Shown piece by piece: positions 1 through 10,330 of a stretch of 64,000 bases of DNA. The position numbers and the translations under genes were made by a program. This stretch comes from Combretum micranthum (taxonomy: Eukaryota > Streptophyta > Magnoliopsida > Myrtales > Combretaceae). Where the stretch lies: contig JAMXBD010000055.1 of assembly GCA_024138025.1 (NCBI GenBank), forward strand, positions 1,054,001 through 1,118,000, written 5' to 3'. The notes under the pieces are model-generated. The model did not search any database. It was not told the DNA's origin and saw nothing but the letters and a program-made list of their open reading frames with translations. Position 1 is the first letter of the stretch; the number at the start of each line of letters is the position of its first letter.

Positions 1-1727
1 TGTTATTTATGTTCTGTTTATTTTATATATTGCAATTGAAAAATTATATTGAGCATCTTGTCAAATCTTTAATGAATCGTTTATACCAAATAACTGAAGA
101 ACAACTTGATCTATTCGTAATCGGTCAAGTAGAAAGATATACAAGATCTATAGAATTTGAAATTATAAATAATCAAGAAGCTTTAAATAATTTAATTAAA
201 GAAGAAGGAAAGAAAAATATTTGGATTTAAGCATTTACAAGAGATCATTTTTATAGATTGTTATTAGAATCGTTTAGAAATCACTTAAATTTGTTAAGAA
301 CCCTTCATCCTTACCTACCAGGCTAGACATATTTTAGAAATAAGGAGCTTCTATGGTTTCATAACGGGACTGTCCAATTAACCATTCAACTATTGAAATA
401 AATATAAAAATTAAAATATTAACTATTTTAGATGTTCAATTACAGTTAGATATGCTTTGAGCCATTAGATAGTGACAGAACTATAAAATTTCACTTAGAA
501 ATAATAGATAACCAATGGGAAGCATTTCTTGGTATATCAAAAAAAAAAAATGATTGAAAGATTGAACGAAGTAAATAATAATTTAGAATTTGAAATAACA
601 TTTTAGAATGAACAACACCTAATATGTTATATCATTCTTTTCAAGGATATATGACCAAGTCATAATCCATCCAATGTTAATTTTTGAACAAAATATTAAT
701 AACTTTAGGGGATCAAGTCCTTTATCGAGAGTAAAATACATGTATATCAACTTTCTAAAACAAATTATACAAAAACAAACTACACAAAAATAATTAACAA
801 TATATTGATTCAAAATTGCATACGGAACATGCTATTCGCATTTTTCTACATAAATCACTTATATAAGATGCGACTTAGCAAAAATGCTATCATTTCATCC
901 TTTTCAGTTTCTTTTCTTTACATTCCCTATAGACACAGTGCTATTGATGTCATGTCTTCTTTTTTTCTTATTGTTGCTTTTTCGTTGGCCTTATCTTTTT
1001 GTTGAAAAAGTAAAAAAGTTGTACTCATCTCTCAATATAGTTACTATGTGGAGAAAATGTGGTTTGATGTCTCGTGTTTTAATACAAGCATATAAGTTAC
1101 CCTTTACACATGCGACTCTTGTATAAATATTATAATCATAGTGAATAGATGCGATTTTGTGTTGATAATTTTATGTAGTTTATGTAATTTTTATTTAGAG
1201 TGTTGGTAACAATACAATTTCTTCCCTTTATCGAGCTTGCAGAATATTTCAAATCTCTAATGAATTTCTATTGGTAAAATTCTTTCACCTGGATTAATGT
1301 AATCAAATCAACTAGCGAACCAAGTGGGAAACTCATGTGGAGTAGTTTTGAATTGAATAAATCATGAATGAGAATAATTTTTAAAATAGAACATATATTC
1401 CCAATCATCAATATTGTTGTAATAATTAAACATTCGATGGAACAAATTTTTGAGAAAACTTTCTTGGGGTAGAGGGATGTCGTCCCCATTATTTGAAAGA
1501 GTATACTGTGAGAATTTTGCATTTTAAGTAAATTATTTCTTCGTTAGGTCCTCAAACATGAGAAATTTCTATGCTATATGTCTCAACAAAGATATATTCA
1601 TAGAAATTCAGAGTTTTGTTAGAATGAGTAGGTTGATGATTAAAAAGTTTTTGGAAAATAATTTTGAACAATAGTGTATGGGTTTTTCTCAATAAATTTC
1701 TTTGAAAGTCTTAGGTCTATAGAAAAT
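1..1727 (+). other. AT-rich region with broken protein-like plus-strand frames, origin unknown
   Basis: No intact gene. Several plus-strand stretches read like decayed protein rather than random sequence: an open frame at 9-230 (73 codons, containing QVERYTRSIEFEI), a 30-odd codon stretch near 435-550 (around FHLEIIDNQWEAF), one near 655-780, and protein-like text interrupted by stops across about 1200-1700. They lie in different frames, separated by stops and shifts. The orientation is opposite to the pararetrovirus remnant at 2690-9016. I do not recognise the family; a retroelement or pararetroviral accessory ORF is possible but is a guess. The other short open frames here look like chance. 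Confidence 0.3.
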
Positions 1728-2426
1728 TAGGGGTGTACAAAAAAACCGATGAAACCAAAAAATCGAATCGAAACCATAAAACCAATCCGAAAAATATGAT
1801 TTACCGGTTCATTGGTTTCGGTTTAGGATTATGGTTTTTTTTTCCAGTTTCAATTTCAGTTTGTAACTACAAAAAAACCGATAGTTAACGGTTAACCGTT
1901 TCAATATTTATAAATATATTATATATATATAATTTACATATACATATAATTATTTCTTAAAATATATATATATATATATATACACTTATGATTTACATAT
2001 ACATATAATTTACCTATATTCACATTCCTTTGATTTTGATTAAAATACTATTATCCTATGTTTGATGAGAGTTATTATAGTAATTGATTTGGTTTGATTT
2101 TACTTATGATGATGATATATCAAAAGGTTTGTTTTTTCCTTTTTTTCTTTTTTTTTAACTCTTGTAATATATTAATAATTTAAAGAAAAACTCTATGATA
2201 AAGACTAAAAAATAAGGTTTATTGAAATTATCAATTTGATTTGTTGAAACCATTATGTTAAATGGTTAAAAACTGAATAAATTAACCAAATAAAACGGTT
2301 AACCGCTAAAATGATTAACAATTTATAATGGATCGGTTAATGACCAAAATATTAAAAAACCGAACATTATAGTTAGGTTTAAAAAATAAGGTCATGGACC
2401 GGTTAACCGATCCGTGATCACCCTTA
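1728..2426. mobile_element. hAT-like non-autonomous element (MITE-like)
   Basis: The left end reads taggggtgtacaaaaaaaccg and the right end, in reverse complement, reads taagggtgatcacggatcgg, so both ends start TA(A/G)GGGTG, resembling the short CAGGGGTG-type ends of plant hAT elements. The subterminal parts are filled with cggttaaccg-type short palindromes (near 1888-1900, 2298-2305 and 2398-2410) and the middle is AT-only with no coding potential. No clear 8-bp target duplication is visible, so the exact ends are uncertain. Confidence 0.45.
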
Positions 2427-2689
2427 TGGCAAATAGGGTTTTAACACTTATTTTAATTAAATATTCTTTTACCTATATATGGACTAATTTAAGTTGGAAT
2501 ATTAGATTTAGAATTTGAAATTGGTTTTGAGTTGAAGTAGTTTGATTAATTATTGATGATGAAGAAGAAAAGGCCTTTGAATAAGTTGTTGGTGGTAAAG
2601 CCCTAAGGTTTATGGGTCTTGATGGTGTAGATGGAAAGAGCTTCATGCCATAATCCGTCTTAGTCTTGGGTTTAGGATTGTTGGCTATG
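2427..2689. other. Spacer without recognisable feature
   Basis: Between the hAT-like element and the pararetroviral RNase H end. No coding stretch is recognised. A run of 17 T begins right after it (2690-2706). Confidence 0.4.
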
Positions 2690-2694
2690 TTTTT

Positions 2695-3880
2695 TTTTTT
2701 TTTTTTCTATGGGAATTCCTATGATAAAAAATTAAGAAGGGAATTGGGTTATCTCATAATAAATTCAACATCGAAATAAAAAAACTAACAAAATAGCTTG
2801 CCATCTGGAAAAAATCTATTATGATACTAAATTTTTCATATTTTTAAGTAAAATTTCTTTGGCTAATTTACAATAAACTCTTGTTAAAAATCTTTTGCTG
2901 AAAATATCATCATGAAATTTTGAAACATAAAGTAAAATTGCTAAAATTCATTTTTGACCATTGAATAATTATTTTGAGTACCTTGCCAAATTCTTGGGTA
3001 ATATCTAACTACCTGATCTTGATTATTGATTAACTGTTTCATTATTCCTCTATATCCCAAATCTAAAGCATATGTTTCAACAATAAGTTTAGTTTCAAGG
3101 TCTAGGATCCCTAAACATGGAAGACTTTTGATTTTCTTTTTTATTTCTCGAATAGTTTTTGTCATTTCTTCATATCATGTTAATGGATTCTTTTTAAGCC
3201 TTTGGAATAATGGTCTATATTTAATTCTTTGATTTGGAATAAAATCCAACAAATATTTGAGACATCCCATAAATCTTTGGAGTTGTTTTTTTATCTTTAA
3301 TTTCATTAGGAAATTTATCAACAAATTCTATCCATTAATAGGTTTAATTGTTCCACGATTAATATCATGACCTATAAATCTTATTTTTGTTTGAAATAAT
3401 TTCATTTTTTTAAACTAAAACTACCAATTCGTTTATTTTAATAATACTAAATAAAATATTTAAATTTTTTAAATATTGATCAATATTTTTTTTAATGAAT
3501 CAATAAATCATCTATGTAGATAGTCAATAAATGTTTATATGGAGAAAATATTTCATTTATAATATTTTGGAATTTAGATGGAGCATTTTTAAGTCCAAAT
3601 GGCATTACATTTCATTCATAATGTACATAAGGAATAGTGAATGCAATTTTGCATTTATCTTCTTCATCTATTTGGATTTGCCAAAATCTGGATTTCATAT
3701 CAAAATTTTGAAAATATTTTTGCTCCCAATAGTTTATTGAGTAAATATTTTTTATTAGGTATTGGGTATCTAATCCATTTAAGAACAATATTCAATGGTT
3801 TATAATTTATTATCAATCTTGGACCACCTCTTTCAAGTTCAGCTTGGTTTTGAAGATAAAAAGCATAGCATGACTTGTCT
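2695..3880 (-). pseudogene. Pararetroviral reverse transcriptase-RNase H, degraded
   Basis: Minus-strand reading starts in the RT fingers (PRLIINYKPLN near 3815-3785, YPIPNK near 3765-3750), passes FWQIQIDEED and VMPFGLKNAPS, and reaches the catalytic YIDD box at 3507-3518. RNase H follows, with ALDLGY near 3070 and a tail near 2770-2815 (FPDGKLFC) that matches the end of pararetroviral RNase H domains. The family copies RNA pregenome into DNA. Many stops and frameshifts between 3500 and 3170 and near 2900 make it non-functional. The N-terminal part of RT is missing at the Ty3/gypsy junction. The domain identity is secure; the lineage is inferred. Confidence 0.75.
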
Positions 3881-3946
3881 TTACCATTAGATTTTGGCAA
3901 CCCTTCAATAAAATCCAAAGTAATCTTGGATACCCAAAACTGGGTA
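3880..3946 (-). pseudogene. Inverted Ty3/gypsy integrase fragment at the insertion junction
   Basis: The minus strand reads SKITLDFIEGLPKSNGKD, a signature of the chromovirus integrase core start. It sits directly before the pararetroviral RT fragment in the same frame, giving an artificial 72-codon open frame (3700-3918). The rest of the integrase, which should follow this motif, is on the opposite strand beginning at about 3947. A local inversion or head-to-head join is the simplest reading. Confidence 0.6.
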
Positions 3947-4865
3947 GCTTAACTATACTTAGACCATGTGTACAAGTTACATTGGACACCAAAAACCATA
4001 GTTAGTGATTAAGATCCCATCTTGATCGATGCTTTTTGGAAGGAGATCCTAAGTTTGTAAGATGGTGTGCTCAATTTATCTACTTCATACCATCTCCAAA
4101 TTAACGAACAAACGAATGTAGTGAACAAATGTCTCGAGACATTCCCGTGTTGCATGACCAGGGAACATCCTAAGCACTAGAGACATTTCTTGCCCTTGGC
4201 GGAGTGGTGGTATAATACAAAATTTCATACTAGCATAAAATACACCCTATTTCAAGTGCCATATGGATACCAACCCCCTGTTCATTTACTGTATGTCCTA
4301 GGACATTCAAGAAATGCAGTAGTAGATAGTGTATTGACTAACAGGAGGACATGATGCGCATGCTCAAGTTTTGCCTTAAGCGTGCACAACAGCGAATGAA
4401 GCAACCATGTGACTCCAAAAGAAGTGATGGGGCTTTCAACATGGGGGATATGGTGTTACTCAAATTGCAACCTTACAAACAAGTGTCCCTAAAGCAAACT
4501 AAGGTACACAAGTTGGCTCCTAAGTATTATGGTCCATATAAAGTCATGGATAAGTTGGGAATAGTAGCTTACCGACTAGATTTACCGCCTAAGGCTGAAT
4601 TCATCCCGTGTTCCACGTATCACAATTGAAACCCTATCGTGATTAGAATCCTAATCGGTTGAACACCACACCTACAACATCTGATGATAAAGAATTAGAG
4701 CCTCAAATGATCATAAATTGTAAGATTGTAAAACGAAAGGATGGAGTTGACACTATGGTGCTCATATTATGGAAGGGTTCGTCTCCCTTCAAATCTACTT
4801 GGGAGCTCTTCGACGATCTCTGATTGAGATTCCTAAGCAATCCCTTTTGGTCAGGGTTTCGAAAG
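3947..4865 (+). pseudogene. Ty3/gypsy chromovirus integrase and chromodomain fragment
   Basis: Plus-strand reading begins LDHVYKLHW near 3958, then KTIVSD, STSYHLQINEQTN (the HPQTDGQTE region of integrase) near 4080, and EWWYNTKFHTS near 4200. The 3' part is open from 4351 to 4629 and contains GDMVLLKLQPYKQ and KYYGPYKV, typical of the integrase C-terminus. Past a stop it continues into a chromodomain-like segment (LILWKGSSPFKSTWELFDDL near 4757-4818). This domain order is diagnostic of plant chromoviruses, perhaps the Reina lineage. Gag, protease, RT and most of integrase are missing, and stops break the rest. Confidence 0.75.
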
Positions 4866-4875
4866 ATAGGGGGAA

Positions 4876-5465
4876 TGTGCTAAAGTTGATGGAGATTGAA
4901 AGAAGCCCTGATGTTAAGGAAGCTTTTGAGTTGAATTCAAAGTTAAGGATGTTCTCGGGTGCAGTTGTGAGTGTTTGAGACTTAGATTTTTTGTCCATCA
5001 ACAGAAAAATGAGGAGCATGGACTTGGTATTATTGTTGAGCATGGATCACAGTTTGGGAAGTCAATTAGGCCAAAACAAGCCAAGCTAAGGAAGATTGCA
5101 GCAGAACAATTAGGCTGGATTAATAACTAGTCCACTATCATAATTAGCTTCAGTATCAGTAATTAGACATCATAATTATTGTAATAAAGCATAGTAGTAG
5201 ACTTAAAAGTTATTGTAACAAACTATGATGTGGCAATTTGTTACACATGCAACATCGATATCTTTTATATCGTAGGAAGCAGTTTTATTACATATATATA
5301 TATATATATATCATCAAGGAGTAACACAAAAGAATCAGAAGAAAAATACAAAAATATTCAGCTTCCCAAAATTACTTGCACTCGAATACCCATTAGCTTG
5401 CATTCAAGTCCTAAATCTACATTCATATTTCATCAACAATTAGTAATTCATTCTTCTGCTTAACA
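4876..5465 (+). repeat. 3' LTR of the truncated Ty3/gypsy chromovirus
   Basis: A purine-rich tract (gatagggggaa, 4865-4875) precedes the TG of tgtgctaaagttgatgg at 4876. The proposed end is CA in gcttaaca at 5465, where pararetroviral sequence resumes. The 590-bp length suits a small-LTR chromovirus. It contains a (TA)10 run at 5292-5311. The matching 5' LTR is absent. Confidence 0.6.
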
Positions 5466-5899
5466 TACTTTCTTGATTAACGTTTCTTTCATTGAGCTTT
5501 TCATTTGAATAGTTATAATTTATTTTTGGATCTTTGAATTCTCATTTTAAATTATTAATTTTTTTTAATATGCTTTACTACTATGGGTTTTTCTTCTTTT
5601 GTAAACTGATTATACACTCTTTGTAAATAATGCATTTCTTCATTTGATTCATATTTTGATTCCTTTTGAGGTAATGTTTATCTTATTTTTAATAAATAGT
5701 TCTTTTGTTTTTTCAGGTCTATAATTTGATCAACCATTTATAACAAAAACTTTTCTTCATTAGTAACATCACAAATTTGTTTACATATACATATATCTTT
5801 AAACCAACAATCACAATCATAAATATTATTAGAATCTTCTAAATCAATCTTCTTTTTCATAACTAGATTCACTACTTTCAAAAAAGCTTTTGTTTACGA
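5466..5899 (-). pseudogene. Pararetroviral linker between coat protein and protease, degraded
   Basis: The segment reads, with stops, as an acidic/cysteine stretch (YDCDCW near 5800, then ICICKQI) followed by a charged helix-like region with KESKYESNEEMHYL near 5655-5615. It fits the linker that follows the capsid knuckle in pararetroviral polyproteins. The frame ends abruptly at 5465/5466, where the Ty3/gypsy LTR begins. No aspartic-protease motif is seen on either side of the insertion, so that domain appears to be lost. Confidence 0.5.
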
Positions 5900-7815
5900 T
5901 CTCGAATAATTCTTCTTTCATTTTGTCTAGAAGTTCTATATTATTTACTTTCTTATTTATGAACATTTTGGAGCTCCATATCCTTTATCTCTACATTTAT
6001 ATCATATGTACTTCCTTTTTGTAAGTTTTCTATTTGGTTTATGATATTTTTGTTTCTTATAATTTTTTCTTTTATAGGTCGGCTGATGTTGATAATTTTT
6101 CTTTTTTCTTTTCTTGTATTTAGATGATGGAGCTTGTATCTTTTTATATCATATTGATAACAAAAACCACCAAATAATTTTCTTATACTTCTTTTGAAAT
6201 TTTGATTTTAGGTTTAAATCGTTGCAGAGACTCAATCCCTCCTTATTGATTGACGTAATTATTTGACCACGTGTTAAATGTGCTATAGGAGTATTGTATT
6301 CCTTAGGTTTCCTTTCTTACTTTATTTGCAAACAATTTAGAGAGTTCAGCTATAAATCGTTCTTTTCAAAATCTTGAATTACAATCTTCTCTTCTAAAAA
6401 CTTTAGCTAAGAATATATCTTTATACTAAATTCTTCAAGAATTTCTCCATTTTTTCTCTCCATAATGCGTTCGATCTCCTACACAATGTTCAATAATTGC
6501 AACAAAAAGAGTGGCTACTATGTCTTCTATTTTAACATTACTTGAACTAGTTCGGACTTGTCTTTTGACAATTAAAATATGTTTACTTTCGACTTCTATA
6601 ATATAATTTTCCCACCAACCTTTTAGCACACTGGTAAATTATGCTATTAAAATCTTTACGATAGCGTGATAAGTGTTATTCCCTAACCGTTTATATGAAA
6701 TTAAAGCAACCACCATTTGATTTACAACATCTAATATTTGATATTCAGTCATACCATCTATATTCCATTGATATATTCCCATACCAACAAATTTATTAAT
6801 ATCATTATTTGATTTTTCTTCAAACATAGCATATGGTGGGGAAGGTTGAGGATACGAACTTCTACTTATAGTGTTTTGAGGCCTATAATTTTGTCTTTAT
6901 AATATTTTATTTTATTTATATTGACATTTTTTGTAAATTGATTGACTAGGTCTTTAATTTCTTGATCAATAGTATTTATTGTATTCTTATCTTTTGATTC
7001 TAATTTGTTTCATTTATTTGATATTTCTTCTAATAAACTTTCACTTGTTTCAAATTTAAAATTCTGAATATCATAAATAAGTTTCAAAGGATGGATTGGT
7101 TTTGTTAAATAAGGATATGAGAGAGAGTTTGGTTCTGAAGAACTTTCACTAGTTTTAAAAGTATCTCGAAAAGGATTTTCCTCATTTTTTATTTTCCTCT
7201 GTCTTGTAGGTTCTCTTCTTTTAACAAATTAATAGTACATAGTATTTGATCGGTATAATTACTTTAGGCTCTTACACTAGAAACTCATGTATTTTCTATA
7301 GATGCAACTTTGACGGGAGAAGATTTTAAAGTTTCATTTGACATTTTTATCTCAACTTCGTGAATAGGTGGATGAATCGACATCATGGGGCTTTGTTGAG
7401 TAACCCATGCATGTATAAGTTACCTAAACTTTGAATAACGAAATTATTTTCTTGATGAAAGTTTTTAGAAAACCATTTGAAAAATGGTTCATTCTTTTGA
7501 GATTATTTTGAATTTCGTTATACTATATGCCCCTATTGAATAAATTTCCTCTTTAGTAAAACTATTGAAATAATTTCTTTTGTTTCTTTTGAGTATTTAT
7601 CAATTTCGAAGCGTTGATTTAAGCTTATGATATTTAATTCTTTCATTTGAGACTAAGTTAGAAAATTTGATCGAAAAACTGGTTTCATGATTGAAGGACT
7701 AAAATCGACGCCCTTTAATTTTATTAGATCTATTTTATCTTCGGATGAATGGTTTTTATTGTTATTTTCAAAAGTATGATCAATATTTCTCAAATTATCA
7801 AGTCTGTTAACATGT
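5900..7815 (-). pseudogene. Pararetroviral coat-protein region with degraded zinc knuckle
   Basis: The minus strand carries a serine/proline linker (near 7090-7230), then the capsid core: YQWNIDGMTEYQILDV near 6775-6720 and LKGWWENYI near 6627-6600. These motifs are characteristic of the capsid segment of plant endogenous pararetroviral polyproteins. A lysine-rich stretch near 6050-6130 leads into a decayed CCHC-type RNA-binding knuckle (CRDKGY near 5990). The frame is broken by stops and shifts. This part would have packaged the RNA/DNA genome. The domain call is fairly secure because the two capsid motifs lie in the right order and spacing. Confidence 0.65.
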
Positions 7816-8631
7816 TCAACTAGGAGAATGACTAAGACTAGATGATTGTATAAACGGTGTAGAAGGTCTTCTATCTGCAATTCTAAGGATTTGAATTCTA
7901 ATGCTGCCATTGTTGGAAGTAAGAATTTGAAACACTAGGTTTAGGAGGAAGTACTTCCTTAAGAAACCATTATTTAGGAGTGATATATTGTGCCAGCTTA
8001 AAGTTTTTGGAGTAAAAACTGTTGATTCTCCTTCAAGAGAAATCCATTTAGATTTTGGAGCCATTTTAAACTCATGCATTTATAATAAATTCCTTGATTG
8101 AACATTTAATACTAAACCATTCATGATATTTGGATCATCTAATGCTACTGAAAAAATTTGGATAACATTTTGTATACCATGACCCATGATGCAAATCTGT
8201 TCAAAATAGAGATAAAGTAGATTCATGAAAAACATTATTCTTATAATCTCTTAACCATACTAAGGTTGAAGTATTAATACCTATTCTATGGAGTCGTGCT
8301 ACAGATATTTGAACAAGTCCAATATGTAGAAATTATATTTTTCTTGATGCTTCAAAGACCAACGTTATTACTTCATGTTTATTATTTAAAAGAGACAAAG
8401 ATTATCTACCATCTAGATTATATAATCATGTTTTAAACTGAAACTACCGGTTTGACAGATTTCTTTAGCTTTACCTTTAGGTATTGACCAATTTTGAAGA
8501 TCTTATTCTATTTTAGCAATTCTAATTTCATGCTGATTGTCGATATCTTGCTTAGAATTTGAATCCATTGATAAGGAACTTTCTTCCAACCTTAAACCAG
8601 TTGAGGATGATGATATCCTTAATAAAGTCAT
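7816..8631 (-). pseudogene. Pararetroviral movement-protein region, degraded
   Basis: The likely original start is the ATG at 8631-8629. A serine-rich leader is followed by a basic motif (IPKGKAKE), then a segment with FLHIGLVQISVA near 8330-8280, which resembles the 30K-type movement-protein core of plant pararetroviral polyproteins. A later part near 7990-8080 has TPKTLSWHNIS, resembling the segment that follows the movement domain in these proteins. In viruses this protein would enlarge plasmodesmata for cell-to-cell spread. Several in-frame stops and at least one shift break it. The polyprotein continues downstream toward the coat-protein region. Confidence 0.6.
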
Positions 8632-9000
8632 TATAATTAATTAACTTTTATTTTGTTCAACACATTGATTTAGTATGATTCGCAGGAACAACTTGCTAAC
8701 TAAGACTCGATGCCTATTCAATTAAGGTCCTACTGCAGAAATCACAAATTTAGATTACCAACACGGATAGCTAAAACAATCTATTTACTGGAAATAAAAT
8801 TTAATTAACTAATCTGAATCTAATTGAAAATCCTCCGAGTGGAAGTATTTCATTAGAATCATGATCATCATCATTAAGATAATTTATTATATGATTTATC
8901 TCTAAATGTTCAGTGTAAACTAGGATTAATACAAAACATATTATCAAACCAATGTCTATTATTCTTATTATCTATCTTCTTTCTCCCTTTTGAAAAATAA

Positions 9001-9016
9001 ATAGGCTCTAATACCA
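9001..9016 (-). promoter_or_regulatory. tRNA-Met primer-binding site of the pararetrovirus
   Basis: Read on the minus strand the site is tggtattagagcctat, one change from the tRNA-initiator-Met complement TGGTATCAGAGC used to prime minus-strand synthesis in caulimovirids. It lies about 370 bases upstream of the first Met of the polyprotein remnant (8631), the position expected for the 5' end of a caulimovirid map. Confidence 0.7.
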
Positions 9017-10137
9017 TGAATGATTTAGGATCTTTTTATAAACAAACTTTTGTTATTTTATATCTATGATATAAAATTTTTTTAATCGGCTTGTTCCTAA
9101 TGAAAAGTCTGGTTGAACCGGATGAATCAATTATACTTTGACACATTGTTATGAAAAAAGATATATCACATTTGAGACTTGAACTATGATTGGTTTTTTA
9201 AATTAATAACTACTTGAACTTTGATGTTGCTAATTTTCCATATTTAACTTTTCAGTGTCAGTATTATTACATGTAATGATTTTGTCTACGCATTTATTAG
9301 TTTTTAATTAATCATGGATTACCATGTGTCCTAAATGATTGTTTGAATAAATATATTTTATTTGTGATATATATATGTTACAAAGAAGACATCTTATAAA
9401 ACAAAGTGAAAAGAGGTTGTAATCCATAATAGTTAAAAGATAATATTCTAAGTTAAGTATCTCATCAAATTTTCTCTTTTAAGACTAGTGACAATCATAA
9501 GTAGTCAAAAAAATCAATTGGATGGATAATTTAATACATAGTTAAGATATATATTGTAAATAACCTTGGGAGAAGTAAAAAATAATAAAATTTTAATATA
9601 ACATTACAAAAATGTCTATAAACGAGTTCATGCGCTAATTCATTTATTTAGGAGACAGGTTCAAGACAACTTCAATGAGCTCATATTTACAACAAACGAG
9701 TTTAATATAACCTAAACTGGTCTTTTGAATAGATGAGTTTAAGTCATGTAGTTTTGGGATCATTTTTTATCTAACAACATTTTCACAATTCTTTTAATTT
9801 TTTTTCCTTTTCCTAAATAACCTCAAAGATTCTAATCAAGTGTCAAAATTAACCTAAAGTCACAAGTAGTTGATTGAAAATTTAATCAAATATAAGGTCC
9901 CAAATGCGATATTCTCACTTTTTAAATAATTGTTTTCCATCATCTTCTTAGAGATACAAAGATAAAAAATTGGAAAAGTAAAAATTCAATTGATGCGCTT
10001 GATATTTAACTATTTCAAATTTCATGTGAAGTTTACAAAACACCTAAGGTTTACATGTGATCTTGTCATTATATCTTTTATTGGATGTAGGTAATAAGTA
10101 AAGGGAATTTCATAATAATGTTATCTCATTTCATCTC
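9017..10137. other. AT-rich region, nothing recognised
   Basis: No open frame of useful length, motif or repeat boundary could be recognised on either strand. The first part may still be pararetroviral leader or intergenic sequence. Confidence 0.4.
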
Positions 10138-10330
10138 ATGGCGTGTGGCGTATATATAAATAATTTTATTAGGTATTATACATCAGGTGTAAGTATAACT
10201 AGTGCATCGTAGCTACCAATGAAATTTAGACACATGGCAATATGTGTAAATTGTGCATGATAGTTTCTAAAAAACTATTCATTGCCGCTATAAATAGCCA
10301 AATTTTATTAGTATTTATTTATCACTAACA
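10138..10330 (+). promoter_or_regulatory. Promoter-like TATA segment, no gene downstream
   Basis: Two plant-style TATA motifs sit on the plus strand: tatatataaata near 10150 and gctataaatagcc at 10288-10300. Each is followed by a similar AT stretch (ttttattagtatt or ttttattaggtatt). No open frame follows. It may be a solo LTR or promoter relic; the assignment is weak. Confidence 0.25.

Larger units (their letters stand above)
2690..9016 (-). mobile_element. Endogenous pararetrovirus remnant (Caulimoviridae, florendovirus/petuvirus-like)
   Basis: On the minus strand the order is tRNA-Met primer site (9001-9016), movement-protein region, coat-protein region with a degraded zinc knuckle, then reverse transcriptase and RNase H ending near 2695. 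That is the single-polyprotein order of plant pararetroviruses that occur as genome-integrated copies. No LTRs flank it and no integrase domain belongs to it, as expected for caulimovirids. Every domain is broken by stops and frameshifts, so it cannot be expressed as a whole. The protease and the start of RT are absent at the point where a Ty3/gypsy fragment (about 3880-5465) interrupts it. Genus is inferred from domain order and motif resemblance only. Confidence 0.75.

Noticed and set aside
3700..3918. 72-codon minus-strand ORF joining an integrase motif to a reverse transcriptase segment
   Set aside because: It is a chance in-frame join of two unrelated decayed elements, not a fusion gene.
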